Assembly: GCF_009749525.1 (NCBI RefSeq) | Contig: NZ_WOAC01000024.1 | Location: forward strand, 1 to 64,000 | Direction of reading: 5' to 3' | Origin: Mesorhizobium xinjiangense | Lineage (GTDB): Bacteria > Pseudomonadota > Alphaproteobacteria > Rhizobiales > Rhizobiaceae | Length of the DNA stretch: 64,000 nt | Shown here: positions 22,704 to 32,215 of the stretch, in pieces | Numbering within the stretch: position 1 is the stretch's first letter | Layout of the letters: every line of letters begins with the position of its first letter | Notes under the pieces: model-generated | Seen by the model: only the letters and a program-made list of their open reading frames with translations | Told to the model about the DNA's origin: nothing | Databases searched by the model: none | Position numbers and translations under genes: made by a program

Positions 22704-23672
22704 ATGGTCACCGTACTCGATACCGTTTCACCCCGTCCCAGGCTGCGCCATCCCGAAAAGGCGCATCGCCCGGACCAGGAGGTGCTGCGCAAGCCCGACT
22801 GGATCCGCGTGCGCGCACCGGTTTCCAAGGGCTATTCCGAGACGCGCCAGATCGTGCGCGAGCACAATCTGGTGACGGTGTGCGAGGAGGCGGGCTGCCC
22901 CAATATCGGCGAATGCTGGGACAAGAAGCACGCCACCTTCATGATCATGGGCGAGATCTGCACGCGCGCCTGCGCGTTTTGCAACGTCGCCACCGGCAGG
23001 CCGCTGCCGCTCGACGGATCGGAACCCGAAAGCGTCGCCAAGGCGGTCGCCAAGATGGAACTCAACCACGTCGTCATCACGTCGGTTGACCGCGATGATC
23101 TTGCTGACGGCGGCGCGCAGCATTTCGCAGACGTCATCCATGCCATTCGTGACCGTGCTCCCGGCACGACCATTGAAATTCTCACGCCTGATTTTCTGCG
23201 CAAGGATGGCGCATTGGAAGTGGTCGTTGCCGCAAGGCCGGACGTATTCAATCACAACCTCGAGACCGTTCCGTCGAACTATCTGACGGTCAGGCCAGGT
23301 GCGCGCTATTTCCACTCGATCCGGCTCCTGCAGCGGGTCAAGGAACTCGATCCGACGATGTTCACCAAGTCCGGCATCATGGTCGGGCTCGGCGAGGAGC
23401 GCAACGAGGTGCTGCAGCTCATGGACGACCTCAGGACCGCCGATGTCGACTTCCTGACCATCGGCCAGTATCTGCAGCCGACGAAGAAGCACCATCCGGT
23501 GAAGACGTTCGTCACCCCGGACGCGTTCAAGTCCTACGAGACGGTGGCCTACACCAAGGGTTTCCTGATGGTCTCATCGAGCCCGCTTACGCGTTCTTCG
23601 CACCATGCCGGCGAGGATTTTGCCAAGCTGAAGGCGGCGCGCGAGAAGAAGGTTCCGGCTGGCAGCGCCTGA
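22704..23672 (+). CDS. lipA: Lipoyl synthase
   Basis: LipA is a radical-SAM enzyme that inserts two sulfurs into octanoyl groups bound to E2-type proteins, including the lipoyl domains encoded just upstream in pdhB and pdhC. The 322-residue protein shows the auxiliary cluster motif [12 protein letters not shown], the radical-SAM motif CTRACAFC, and the C-terminal [12 protein letters not shown] with the serine ligand of the auxiliary cluster. It precedes coq10 by 11 nt. Confidence 0.98.
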   Translation: MVTVLDTVSPRPRLRHPEKAHRPDQEVLRKPDWIRVRAPVSKGYSETRQIVREHNLVTVCEEAGCPNIGECWDKKHATFMIMGEICTRACAFCNVATGRPLPLDGSEPESVAKAVAKMELNHVVITSVDRDDLADGGAQHFADVIHAIRDRAPGTTIEILTPDFLRKDGALEVVVAARPDVFNHNLETVPSNYLTVRPGARYFHSIRLLQRVKELDPTMFTKSGIMVGLGEERNEVLQLMDDLRTADVDFLTIGQYLQPTKKHHPVKTFVTPDAFKSYETVAYTKGFLMVSSSPLTRSSHHAGEDFAKLKAAREKKVPAGSA

Positions 23673-23683
23673 AACCACCAATC

Positions 23684-24160
23684 ATGCCCAAATTCGAAAC
23701 AGAACGCCAAGTGCCCCATCCGCCGGAGAAAATGTTCGCGCTCGTCGCCGACATCGAGCGCTACCCCGAATTCGTGCCGATGTGCGAGGCGCTCAGCGTG
23801 CGTTCGCGCAAGGAAGGCCACGGGGTGACGATCGCGATCGCCGACATGACCGTCGGCTACAAGGCGCTTCGCGAGACCTTCACCAGCCAGGTGATCGCGC
23901 GCGCGGCCGATTGCGCCATCAACGTCAAATATCTCGACGGGCCGTTTCGCTATCTCGACAACAAATGGCGCTTCGAGCCGGACGGCAAGGGCGGCACGAT
24001 CATCCATTTCTTCATCGACTACGAGTTCAAGAGCCGCATTCTCGGTGCGATGATGGGCGCCATGTTCGACCGCGCATTCCGCATGTTCTCCTCGGCGTTC
24101 GAAACGCGCGCCGACGAGATTTACGGCCCGAGCATGTCCCGCTCAAACGGAATCGTTTGA
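23684..24160 (+). CDS. Coq10/RatA-type START-like protein (ubiquinone-binding)
   Basis: The 158-residue protein begins with FETERQVPHPPEKMFALVADIERYPEFVPMCE, the START-domain N-terminus of the COQ10/RatA group, which binds ubiquinone and supports respiration. A central FRYLDNKWRFEPD and a C-terminal FKSRILGAMMGAMFDRAF complete the fold. The last residues (MSRSNGIV) and the TGA stop are encoded by a palindromic repeat copy (24130-24178), so the natural C-terminus has been replaced or extended by it. It is 11 nt after lipA, the usual neighbour in Rhizobiales. Confidence 0.92.
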   Translation: MPKFETERQVPHPPEKMFALVADIERYPEFVPMCEALSVRSRKEGHGVTIAIADMTVGYKALRETFTSQVIARAADCAINVKYLDGPFRYLDNKWRFEPDGKGGTIIHFFIDYEFKSRILGAMMGAMFDRAFRMFSSAFETRADEIYGPSMSRSNGIV

Positions 24161-24178
24161 GCGAAAGGTACATGTTCC
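24130..24178. repeat. Bipartite palindromic repeat, hairpin B only, inverted copy
   Basis: gagcatgtcccgctcaaacg is followed by the loop gaat and cgtttgagcg, then aaaggtacatgttcc. This is the reverse complement of hairpin B at 10868 and 41573, with small changes. It overlaps the 3' end of coq10 by 31 nt, supplying its stop codon, and ends 8 nt before the convergent cinA stop. Hairpin A and the linker are absent. Confidence 0.9.
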
Positions 24179-24185
24179 AATAAAT

Positions 24186-24677
24186 CTATCCGGCGCGCCT
24201 CAGCATCTTGAGCATCAATTCCAACGCCGTGCGCACCGTCTCGCGCCGTATGAAGGCGCGGCCCCGGTCGTCGAACTGCCGCTGTTCGGCAATCACTTCG
24301 TCGCCATGGGCAAGTCCGAACCAGACGAGCCCGACCGGCTTTTCCGCCGAGCCGCCGCCGGGTCCGGCAACGCCGGTCACGGCAACTGCGATGGACGCGC
24401 GGGAGTGGGCCACGGCGCCGGAGGCCATTTCAAGCGCGGTCTCGCGCGATACCGCGCCATGCGTTTCGAGCGTGGCCGCCCGCACGCCCAGCATCTCGCG
24501 CTTGGCCTCGTTGGAATAGGTGACGAAGCCGCGGTCGACGGCGGTGGACGAGCCGGCAATGTCGGTCAACGCGGCGACGATCATGCCGCCGGTGCACGAT
24601 TCGGCGGTCGCCAGCATGATGCCGCGTTCGGTGCATGCCGCCAGAACGTCGCGCGCCAATGGTTCGATCCCGTTCAT
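24186..24677 (-). CDS. CinA C-terminal domain protein (nicotinamide-nucleotide amidase type)
   Basis: The 163-residue protein contains [21 protein letters not shown] (catalytic Ser region), [16 protein letters not shown] and [18 protein letters not shown], the signature of the CinA/PncC domain, which deamidates nicotinamide mononucleotide. There is no N-terminal MoaB-like domain, so this is the stand-alone PncC form. Its ATG overlaps the ispDF stop (ATGA), giving translational coupling. Confidence 0.94.
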   Translation of the reverse strand: MNGIEPLARDVLAACTERGIMLATAESCTGGMIVAALTDIAGSSTAVDRGFVTYSNEAKREMLGVRAATLETHGAVSRETALEMASGAVAHSRASIAVAVTGVAGPGGGSAEKPVGLVWFGLAHGDEVIAEQRQFDDRGRAFIRRETVRTALELMLKMLRRAG

Positions 24678-25885
24678 TCGGCGAGGCTCCCTGGATAGAC
24701 GACGCTCGCCGTCGCGATCGCCGCGATGCCTTCCTCGCGGCCGACAAAGCCGAGCTTTTCGTTCGTCGTCGCCTTGATTGAGATCCGCTCGGCGGCGATG
24801 CCGAGCATGCGTGCGATCGCGTCCTGCATGGCGGCGCGATGCGGACCGATCTTCGGCGCCTCGCAGATGAGCGTGATGTCGGCATTGGCGATGCGCCCGC
24901 CCTTCGAACGCACGATACCGGCTGCATGCTCTGCGAAGATGTGCGAGGCCGCGCCGCGCCATTGCGGGTCCGACGGTGGGAAATGCGTTCCGATATCGCC
25001 TTCGCCGCAGGTCGCCAGAAGCGCGTCCGTCAGTGCGTGAAGCCCGACATCGGCGTCTGAATGGCCCGACAGCTTCGCATGATGCGGGATCGCCACGCCG
25101 CACAGCGTGACATGGTCGCCCGGTTCGAATGAATGGACGTCGTAGCCATTGCCGGTTCGCACATCGGGAAAATTCGTCATGCTGCCCGCCAACCTCTCAT
25201 CTGCCATTGCGATGTCGCGCGCCCAGGTCAGTTTGACATTGTCGGGCGAACCCTCGACGACGCGCACATCGAGCCCGGCCCATTCGGCGATTGCCGCGTC
25301 GTCGGTGAAATCCTGCCGGTCTTGTGCCGCCGCCTTCTCGTGGGCGTCGAGTATGACGGCGAAGGGAAAGCCCTGCGGGGTTTGCGCGGCGAAAAGGCCC
25401 TGGCGATCGACCGTGCCTTCAATCATTCCGGATTCGCCGGCGCGCTTGAGCGTGTCGGAGACGGCGAGCGCCGGCAGGGCGCCGCTCTGCGCCGACAGCG
25501 CATCGATCACGCGGCCGATCACCGCGTGGTCGACAAATGGACGCACGCCGTCGTGAATGAGCACGGAACGCGGAGCGGGGGCTTGCAGGGCCTGCAAGGC
25601 CTTGAGCGTCGAGGCCTGGCGCGTCGGCCCGCCTGTCACCACCTGAATACGGCCGCCCATGTCGTCGGCAGTCGCCTCGAAGAGCGCACGGTCGTCGGCG
25701 TGAATGGCGACGACGATCCTGCCGATCGCCGGGTGAGAGGCGAAGGCATCGAGCGTATGTTTGAGTATGGCCTTGCCGCCGATCGATCGGTATTGCTTCG
25801 GCCCGTCGGCTGAATGTCCGGCCCGTTCACCGCGCCCTGCGGCGACGATGACGGCTGCAATTTCGTCGGGCTGGCCGCTGGGCAT
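24674..25885 (-). CDS. ispDF: Bifunctional MEP-pathway enzyme IspD/IspF
   Basis: The N-terminal half (about 1-230) is IspD, 2-C-methylerythritol 4-phosphate cytidylyltransferase, with [14 protein letters not shown], a PKQYR block and [10 protein letters not shown]. The C-terminal half (about 245-403) is IspF, MEcPP synthase, with [12 protein letters not shown] (metal-binding Asp and His), [19 protein letters not shown] and [18 protein letters not shown]. The fused form is common in alphaproteobacteria and channels non-mevalonate isoprenoid synthesis. The start at 25885 gives an N-terminus only 8 residues before the IspD fold; the frame continues upstream to 26377 but overlaps divergent dusB. 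Confidence 0.97.
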   Translation of the reverse strand: MPSGQPDEIAAVIVAAGRGERAGHSADGPKQYRSIGGKAILKHTLDAFASHPAIGRIVVAIHADDRALFEATADDMGGRIQVVTGGPTRQASTLKALQALQAPAPRSVLIHDGVRPFVDHAVIGRVIDALSAQSGALPALAVSDTLKRAGESGMIEGTVDRQGLFAAQTPQGFPFAVILDAHEKAAAQDRQDFTDDAAIAEWAGLDVRVVEGSPDNVKLTWARDIAMADERLAGSMTNFPDVRTGNGYDVHSFEPGDHVTLCGVAIPHHAKLSGHSDADVGLHALTDALLATCGEGDIGTHFPPSDPQWRGAASHIFAEHAAGIVRSKGGRIANADITLICEAPKIGPHRAAMQDAIARMLGIAAERISIKATTNEKLGFVGREEGIAAIATASVVYPGSLAE

Positions 25886-26042
25886 GTCGATCCTCGTGTC
25901 GGATGCGTCACGCTTAATCGTCCATTGCTGGCATGGCCAGAAATTTCGTCGGGTTGAGCCGTTGGTGCGGAATTCTGCATTGCAACATCGATGCAGAATG
26001 TCTACTGAATAAGCAAAAGAGTGATTTGCGCGGTTTTTGTGC

Positions 26043-27074
26043 ATGTTTGAAATCGCTGATCTTGCAGCGCCATTGGCGTTGGGCAGAACGACAATTCCAA
26101 ATCGGGTTTTCTTGGCGCCGCTGTCCGGCATCACGGATCGCGCCTTTCGTTCCCGTGCGCATGAACACGGTGCCGGTATGGTCGTTTCCGAAATGATCGC
26201 GAGCGGCGAACTGGCCCGGGGACGCACGGATTCGCTTCGCCGCCTGGAGCGCGCGGAGCAGCCGCTGCATGTCGTGCAACTGGCCGGGCGCGAGGCGCGC
26301 TGGATGGCCGAGGGCGCGCGCATCGCGGTGGCCGAGGGCGCCGACATCGTCGATATCAATATGGGCTGTCCGGCCAAGAAGGTGACGGGCGGCTATTGCG
26401 GGTCGGCCCTGATGCGCGATCTCGACCTTGCGCAAGCGCTGATCGAGGCGGTGGTGCAGGCGGTCGACGTGCCGGTGACGGTCAAGATGCGGCTTGGCTG
26501 GGACGATGCGGCGCTGGTGGCGCCGGAGTTGGCGCGCCGCGCCGAGCAGGCGGGCGTCGCCATGGTGACCGTGCACGGGCGCACGCGCTGCCAGTTCTAC
26601 AAGGGTGCGGCCGACTGGTCGGCCATCGCCGCCGTCAAGCAGGCGGTTCGCATACCGGTGGTGGCCAATGGCGACATTTGTTCGGCTGGTGATGCCGCCG
26701 AGGCGCTGCGCCGGTCGGGCGCGGATGCCGTCATGGTCGGGCGCGGCCATTGCGGTGCGCCCTGGCTTGCCGGCGTGATCGCCGCGGCGGCGAAAGGATC
26801 GGCAGCAGAAGCTGTGCCGCGCTCGCCGGCAGAACGTGCCGATTATGTCACGAGCCATTACGAGGACATGCTGTCGCTCTATGGGGTGGCCACGGGCGTG
26901 CGCCACGCGCGCAAGCATCTCGGATGGTATCTCGACCGTCACGCTCCGGAGCTTAGCGGGGAGTGGCGCACGCGCATCATGACGTCGCTCGAGCCGCGCG
27001 AGGTGGTCGACTTGATGCGCCGGGCGCTCGCTGCCGAGCCCGGTCGCGCGAATTCGGAAAGGATAGCCGCATGA
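26043..27074 (+). CDS. dusB: tRNA-dihydrouridine synthase DusB (NifR3)
   Basis: Reduces specific uridines in the tRNA D-loop using FMN and NADPH. The 343-residue protein has [36 protein letters not shown] (catalytic Cys), [13 protein letters not shown] and [17 protein letters not shown], all Dus family motifs. As in Rhizobium and Rhodobacter, where it was named nifR3, it is the first gene of an operon with ntrB and ntrC. Its stop overlaps the ntrB start in an ATGA. The ATG at 26043 is preferred to a TTG two codons upstream. The 157-nt divergent gap to ispDF is AT-rich and should hold the promoter. Confidence 0.96.
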   Translation: MFEIADLAAPLALGRTTIPNRVFLAPLSGITDRAFRSRAHEHGAGMVVSEMIASGELARGRTDSLRRLERAEQPLHVVQLAGREARWMAEGARIAVAEGADIVDINMGCPAKKVTGGYCGSALMRDLDLAQALIEAVVQAVDVPVTVKMRLGWDDAALVAPELARRAEQAGVAMVTVHGRTRCQFYKGAADWSAIAAVKQAVRIPVVANGDICSAGDAAEALRRSGADAVMVGRGHCGAPWLAGVIAAAAKGSAAEAVPRSPAERADYVTSHYEDMLSLYGVATGVRHARKHLGWYLDRHAPELSGEWRTRIMTSLEPREVVDLMRRALAAEPGRANSERIAA

Positions 27075-28216
27075 GCGCCGCACCGCTCGCCCAGTCGTCG
27101 AAGCCGGACGCGGCGCAGATCGTTCTCAACACGATCCGTCATCCCGTCATCATGGTCGATGAGGCGGGCTACATCACCTATGCCAATTCCGATGCCGAGG
27201 ACTTCTTCCGCTTGAGCGCCGTCATCCTGGCGCGCAACACGATCGATGGCTTCATCCCCTTCGGCAGCCCGCTTCTGGCGCTGATCGAGCAGGTGCGCGA
27301 GCGCCAGTCGCCGGTCAACGAATATCGCGTCGACATCTCTTCGCCCAAGCTGGGAAGCGACCGCCTGGTCGATCTTTATGTCGCGCCCGTGCCGGAAGTG
27401 CCTGGATCGGTCGTCGTCATGTTCCAGGAACGCTCGATGGCCGACAAGATCGACCGCCAGATGACGCATCGCGGCGCGGCGCGCTCGGTCACCGGCCTGG
27501 CGGCGATGCTGGCGCACGAGATCAAGAACCCGCTGTCGGGCATCCGCGGCGCCGCGCAGCTTCTTGAAGGCGCCGTCGGCGACGAGGACAGGGCGCTGAC
27601 ACGGCTGATCACCGACGAGACCGACCGCATCGTCGCGCTGGTCGACCGGATGGAGGTGTTTTCCGACGAACGCCCCATCGAGCGCATGCCGGTCAATATC
27701 CACGTGGTGCTCGATCACGTGAAGGCGATCGCGCAGAACGGCTTTGCCAAAGGCATCAAGATCGTCGAGGACTACGATCCTTCGCTGCCGCCCGTCTACG
27801 GCAATCGCGATCAGCTCATCCAGGTCTTCCTGAACCTGGTGAAAAACGCTGCCGAGGCGCTCGGCTCCCAGCCCGGCGGCGAGATCACGCTGTCCACCGC
27901 CTTCCGTCCCGGCATCCGGCTTTCCGTGCCCGGCACGCAGGATCGCGTTTCCCTGCCGCTCGAATTCTGCGTCCACGACAATGGCGGCGGCGTGCCCGAC
28001 GACATCCTGCCGATCCTGTTCGATCCCTTCATCACCACCAAACAGAATGGCTCGGGGCTTGGTCTGGCGCTGGTGGCCAAGATCGTCGGCGAACATGGTG
28101 GCGTGATCGAATGCGATTCCTCGCCGCGCGGAACGACTTTTCGAATTCTCATGCCGGCCTGGAGGGAAGACAGTTTCGCTTCCGGCCAGGAACACGAAGG
28201 AGCCAGTGAACGATGA
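27071..28216 (+). CDS. ntrB: Nitrogen regulation sensor histidine kinase NtrB (GlnL)
   Basis: NtrB is a cytoplasmic kinase/phosphatase controlled by PII that sets phosphorylation of NtrC according to nitrogen status. The 381-residue protein has an N-terminal PAS domain ([20 protein letters not shown]), a HisKA H-box [19 protein letters not shown] (His149), an N-box [11 protein letters not shown] and G-boxes [10 protein letters not shown] and GSGLGLALV. No membrane segment is present, as expected. It overlaps dusB and ntrC by ATGA at each end. Confidence 0.97.
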   Translation: MSAAPLAQSSKPDAAQIVLNTIRHPVIMVDEAGYITYANSDAEDFFRLSAVILARNTIDGFIPFGSPLLALIEQVRERQSPVNEYRVDISSPKLGSDRLVDLYVAPVPEVPGSVVVMFQERSMADKIDRQMTHRGAARSVTGLAAMLAHEIKNPLSGIRGAAQLLEGAVGDEDRALTRLITDETDRIVALVDRMEVFSDERPIERMPVNIHVVLDHVKAIAQNGFAKGIKIVEDYDPSLPPVYGNRDQLIQVFLNLVKNAAEALGSQPGGEITLSTAFRPGIRLSVPGTQDRVSLPLEFCVHDNGGGVPDDILPILFDPFITTKQNGSGLGLALVAKIVGEHGGVIECDSSPRGTTFRILMPAWREDSFASGQEHEGASER

Positions 28217-29670
28217 ATCGCGGCAGTATTCTAGTCGCCGACGACGACGCCGCCATCCGCACCGTGCTCAACCAGGCACTGTCGAGGGTCGGTCACGACG
28301 TGCGTGTAACCTCGAATGCCGCGACGCTGTGGCGCTGGGTGGCGGCGGGCGAGGGCGATCTCGTCATCACCGACGTGGTGATGCCCGACGAGAACGCCTT
28401 CGATATGCTGCCGCGCATCAAGAAGGCGCGCCCGCAGCTTCCCGTCATCGTCATGAGCGCCCAGAACACTTTCATGACGGCCATCCGCGCTTCGGAGAAG
28501 GGCGCCTACGAATATCTGCCCAAGCCGTTCGACCTGTCCGAGCTGCTCAACATCGTCAATCGCGCCCTGTCCGAGCCCAAGCAGGAGCGGATCGAACAGC
28601 GCAACGACGATCAGCCCGAATCCATGCCGCTGGTCGGCCGCTCGGCCGCGATGCAGGACATCTACCGCATGCTGGCGCGCATGATGCAGACCGATCTCAC
28701 CGTGATGATCACGGGTGAATCGGGAACCGGCAAGGAACTGGTGGCGCGCGCCCTGCACGAATATGGCCGCCGCCGCAACGGGCCTTTCGTCGCCATCAAC
28801 ATGGCCGCCATTCCGCGCGATCTCATCGAGTCTGAACTTTTCGGTCATGAGAAGGGCGCCTTCACGGGTGCGCAGAACCGCTCGACGGGACGTTTCGAGC
28901 AGGCCGAGGGCGGAACGCTTTTCCTCGACGAGATCGGCGACATGCCGATGGAGGCGCAAACCAGGCTGCTGCGCGTTTTGCAGCAGGGGGAGTACACCAC
29001 CGTCGGCGGCCGCACTCCCATCAGGTCCGATGTGCGCATCGTTGCCGCGACCAACAAGGATCTGCGCACGCTGATCAATCAGGGACTGTTTCGCGAGGAT
29101 CTGTTCTACCGGCTGAATGTGGTGCCGCTCCGGCTTCCGCCGCTGCGCGAGCGCGCCGAGGACGTGCCGGACCTGGTGCGCCACTTCTTCAAGGCCGTCG
29201 AAAGCGAGGGGCTGCAGCCGAAACGCATATCGACGGCGGGCGTCGACCTGTTGAAGCGCTATGGCTGGCCGGGCAATGTGCGTGAGCTGGAGAACCTGGT
29301 TCGCCGGCTGGCGGCGCTCTATCCGCAGGATGAAATCACCGCCGAGATCATCGATTCCGAACTGAACGCCGCCGGTGCGCCGGCGCCTGGAGCGTCGGCC
29401 TCCGCTCTGCCCGACGACATCTCCATCGGCCAGGCCGTTGAGCATTTTCTGCAGCGCTATTTCTCGTCATTCGGCGAGGAATTGCCGCCCGCCGGGCTCT
29501 ATCAGCGCGTGCTGGCCGAGGTTGAATACCCGCTGGTGCTCGCGTCGATGACGGCCACCAGGGGCAACCAGATCCGCGCGGCGGAACTGCTCGGTCTCAA
29601 CCGCAACACGCTGCGCAAGAAGATCAGAGAGCTCGGCGTCAATGTCTACAGAACCTCGCGACACGGCTGA
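28213..29670 (+). CDS. ntrC: Nitrogen regulation response regulator NtrC (GlnG)
   Basis: NtrC activates sigma-54 promoters of nitrogen assimilation genes. The 485-residue protein has a receiver domain ([12 protein letters not shown], phospho-acceptor Asp54 in ITDVVMPDE, Lys in LPKPFD), an AAA+ domain with [15 protein letters not shown] (Walker A), GAFTGAQ (sigma-54 contact loop, intact), [11 protein letters not shown] (Walker B) and [11 protein letters not shown], and a C-terminal Fis-type helix-turn-helix ([20 protein letters not shown]). It follows ntrB with an ATGA overlap. A 260-nt gap with strong inverted repeats separates it from ntrY. Confidence 0.98.
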   Translation: MNRGSILVADDDAAIRTVLNQALSRVGHDVRVTSNAATLWRWVAAGEGDLVITDVVMPDENAFDMLPRIKKARPQLPVIVMSAQNTFMTAIRASEKGAYEYLPKPFDLSELLNIVNRALSEPKQERIEQRNDDQPESMPLVGRSAAMQDIYRMLARMMQTDLTVMITGESGTGKELVARALHEYGRRRNGPFVAINMAAIPRDLIESELFGHEKGAFTGAQNRSTGRFEQAEGGTLFLDEIGDMPMEAQTRLLRVLQQGEYTTVGGRTPIRSDVRIVAATNKDLRTLINQGLFREDLFYRLNVVPLRLPPLRERAEDVPDLVRHFFKAVESEGLQPKRISTAGVDLLKRYGWPGNVRELENLVRRLAALYPQDEITAEIIDSELNAAGAPAPGASASALPDDISIGQAVEHFLQRYFSSFGEELPPAGLYQRVLAEVEYPLVLASMTATRGNQIRAAELLGLNRNTLRKKIRELGVNVYRTSRHG

Positions 29671-29700
29671 CGGGGCGATTTTTCTTCCCCGCGCTCCCAT

Positions 29701-29780
29701 GCCAGTGGTTCGTTTCCAACATTTGCATCCCGTTTGTATCGGCTCTGAGGGCAAATATTGGAAACAAAAGAACCACTAGC
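29701..29780. repeat. Long inverted repeat 1 between ntrC and ntrY
   Basis: The left arm (29701-29726) begins gccagtggttcgtttccaac and the right arm (29751-29780) ends aaaagaaccactagc. They pair over about 25 bp, with a 4-nt bulge (aaaa) in the right arm and a 24-nt loop. The outer ends ccagtgg and ccactag recur in the second inverted repeat 12 nt further on. Confidence 0.85.
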
Positions 29781-29792
29781 AAGTCTATGATT

Positions 29793-29871
29793 CCAGTGGA
29801 ACTTTTGAATTTGACATTCGATCTCTGGTGCGACATCGAGTGGGTATCGAATGTCAAATTCGTTCCACTAG
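29793..29871. repeat. Long inverted repeat 2 between ntrC and ntrY
   Basis: The left arm (29793-29822, starting ccagtggaacttttgaattt and ending gacattcgat) pairs with the right arm (29846-29871, starting atcgaatgtcaaattcgttc and ending cactag). A 4-nt tttt bulge lies in the left arm, with a loop of 23 nt. It shares its outer ends with inverted repeat 1 but differs inside, so the two look like tandem members of one structural family. The region is strikingly AT-rich compared with the genes around it. Confidence 0.87.
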
Positions 29872-29889
29872 TTGCAGAATCGCCACATT

Positions 29890-29909
29890 GCGTTGCATTG
29901 CTGCAACGC
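29890..29909. promoter_or_regulatory. Perfect 8-bp palindrome just upstream of ntrY
   Basis: gcgttgca, loop ttgc, tgcaacgc, ending 21 nt before the ntrY ATG. The position would suit an operator or a leader hairpin covering the start region. It does not match the NtrC consensus (TGCACC-N-GGTGCA) closely. Function is inferred only. Confidence 0.4.
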
Positions 29910-29930
29910 AGACCTTGATTCGCGTGGGCC

Positions 29931-32201
29931 ATGGCGACCGATACAGATTCCCTGCCGAGAGCTTCCTATCTGGCGACACGTGCGCCGGGGGAGGGTCGTC
30001 GTCTGATGGCGCTGCCCGGCGTCGTCGCGGTGATTGCCGCGCTGATCAGTGCGGCCGTCTCCTTCGTCATCCTGGTCGGCCTGGGGCCGGTTGCGCCGAC
30101 GAGGCAGGTCACGCTGACGCTGATTGCGATCAACTCGGCGCTCATCCTGCTTCTAGTCGTTCTGATCGGACGCGAGATTCATCGCATCCTCATGGCCAGG
30201 CGGCGCGGCAAGGCGGCGGCGCGACTTCATGTGCGTATCGTCGCCCTGTTTTCCCTGGTCGCCGCCATTCCGGCGATCATCGTTGCCCTCGTCGCCTCGA
30301 TCACGCTCGATGTCGGGTTGGACCGATGGTTCGAGATCAGGACCAAGGCGATCGTCGGCTCCTCCCTGTCGATCGCCGAGTCCTATGTTCAGGAGAACGC
30401 GCGCAATCTGCAGAACACCGCACTCTCCATGGCCGTCGATCTCGATCGCAACCGGGTTCTTTACGGTCTCGACCGGACGGGTTTCCAGCAACTGCTCAAC
30501 CAGCAGGCGGTCGGGCGCGGCCTGGCCCATGCGGCGCTGGTACATGGTGATGGATCGATCATCATGCGGGCCGACACTCGCGCCGATTTTCCGATGCCCG
30601 ATCCGCCACCGGGCTCCGTGCGTGATGCTGCCAGCGGCGATGCGGTGCTGATCGAGCCGCGCACGCGCAACATCGTGGGCTCCGTCATCAAGCTGCGCGA
30701 GATCGACGACGCCTATCTGTATACGATCCGGCTGGTCGATCCCGAGGTCATCCGTGCCCGCCAGATCGTGCGCGCCAATGTCGACGACTATCGCGATCTG
30801 GAGACAAGCCGGGCGACGGTGCAGCTTGCCTTTGCGCTGGTCTATCTGGGACTGACGCTCATCATTGTTCTGTCGGCGATCTGGACCGGCATTGCCGTTG
30901 CCGACAGGCTCGTGCGGCCGATCCGCAGATTGATCGGCGCCGCCGACGAGGTGGCGACCGGCAATCTCGACGTTTCGGTGCCGGTGCGCAACTCCGACGG
31001 CGACGTGGCCTCGCTTGGCGACACGTTCAACAAGATGCTGCTGCAGTTGAAGTCGCAGCGCAACGAACTGGTCGCGGCCAAGGATCAGATCGACGAGCGC
31101 CGGCGCTTCTCCGAGGCGGTGCTCGCCAGCGTCAGCGCCGGAATCATCGGCGTCAACACCGATGGCGCCATCACCATCGTCAACCGATCGGCCGAAACCA
31201 TGCTCGGCATTCGTGCGGCGAAATCGCTCGGCGAGAAATTGCAGAACGTCCTCCCAGATGTGGGCAGCGTGTTCGAGATCGCGCGCGGTTCGGGCCGATC
31301 GGTCTACCGCGATCAGGTGACGTTCTTCCGATTGGGAGCCGAGCGCACCTTCAATATCCAGATCACGGTCGAGAAGGGGGATGCGGATGAAGATGCCCCG
31401 TCCTATGTGGTGACGGTCGACGACATCACGGATCTCGTCCAGGCGCAGCGGGCAACCGCCTGGGCCGACGTGGCGCGCCGCATCGCGCACGAAATCAAGA
31501 ATCCGCTGACGCCGATCCAACTGTCGGCCGAGCGCATCAGGCGGCGCTACGGCAAGGTCATTACCGAGGACCGCGAGGTCTTCGACCAGTGCACGGAAAC
31601 CATCATCCGCCAGGTCGGCGATATCGGCCGCATGGTCGACGAGTTCTCCGCTTTTGCGCGCATGCCCAAGCCGACGATGCAGGCCATGGATCTGCGCGAA
31701 GCACTGCGCGAAGCGTCATTCCTGGTCGAGGTGAGCCGCTCCGACATCGCTTTCGAGCGCGATTTCGGTGATGAACCGCTGCTGGGGACTTTTGACAGCC
31801 GGCTGATGAGCCAGGCTTTCGGCAATCTGATCAAGAACGCCGCCGAAGCGATCGAATCGGACGACACGCGCGCATCCGACGAACCGGGTGTCGTGCGCAT
31901 CTCCGCGCGCCGGGAAAATGACACGATTACCATAGATGTGGCCGACAACGGCAAGGGATTGCCGCGCGAAAACCGCCAGCGTCTCCTCGAGCCCTACATG
32001 ACGACGCGCGACAAGGGCACGGGGTTGGGTCTGGCCATCGTCAAGAAGATTGTTGAGGACCACGGAGGCCGGCTGGAGCTCCATGACGCTCCGGCCGAAT
32101 TTCACGGAGGGCGAGGGGCGCTCATCCGCATCGTCTTGCCGGCGGCGGCCGTCGGGGACGAGGCGAAAATGGACAGAAACGAGCAGACAACTGATGTTTG
32201 A
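29931..32201 (+). CDS. ntrY: Nitrogen/redox sensor histidine kinase NtrY
   Basis: NtrY is the membrane kinase partner of NtrX, connected with nitrogen metabolism and, in Brucella, low-oxygen sensing. The 756-residue protein has N-terminal membrane segments (about residues 30-60 and 85-120), an extracytoplasmic region, another membrane segment near 300-325, a HAMP domain (VADRLVRPIRRLIGAADEVA), a PAS domain (about 390-480) and HisKA/HATPase_c with [20 protein letters not shown] (His520), DNGKGLP and GTGLGLAIV. It is followed 14 nt later by ntrX. A short palindrome and two long inverted repeats lie in its leader region. Confidence 0.97.
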   Translation: MATDTDSLPRASYLATRAPGEGRRLMALPGVVAVIAALISAAVSFVILVGLGPVAPTRQVTLTLIAINSALILLLVVLIGREIHRILMARRRGKAAARLHVRIVALFSLVAAIPAIIVALVASITLDVGLDRWFEIRTKAIVGSSLSIAESYVQENARNLQNTALSMAVDLDRNRVLYGLDRTGFQQLLNQQAVGRGLAHAALVHGDGSIIMRADTRADFPMPDPPPGSVRDAASGDAVLIEPRTRNIVGSVIKLREIDDAYLYTIRLVDPEVIRARQIVRANVDDYRDLETSRATVQLAFALVYLGLTLIIVLSAIWTGIAVADRLVRPIRRLIGAADEVATGNLDVSVPVRNSDGDVASLGDTFNKMLLQLKSQRNELVAAKDQIDERRRFSEAVLASVSAGIIGVNTDGAITIVNRSAETMLGIRAAKSLGEKLQNVLPDVGSVFEIARGSGRSVYRDQVTFFRLGAERTFNIQITVEKGDADEDAPSYVVTVDDITDLVQAQRATAWADVARRIAHEIKNPLTPIQLSAERIRRRYGKVITEDREVFDQCTETIIRQVGDIGRMVDEFSAFARMPKPTMQAMDLREALREASFLVEVSRSDIAFERDFGDEPLLGTFDSRLMSQAFGNLIKNAAEAIESDDTRASDEPGVVRISARRENDTITIDVADNGKGLPRENRQRLLEPYMTTRDKGTGLGLAIVKKIVEDHGGRLELHDAPAEFHGGRGALIRIVLPAAAVGDEAKMDRNEQTTDV

Positions 32202-32215
32202 ACGGAAGGTTTGAT

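Noticed and set aside
29881-29912. An NtrC binding site before ntrY
   Set aside because: The palindrome has gcgttgca/tgcaacgc arms and lacks the GGTGCA-type half sites and spacing of NtrC operators.
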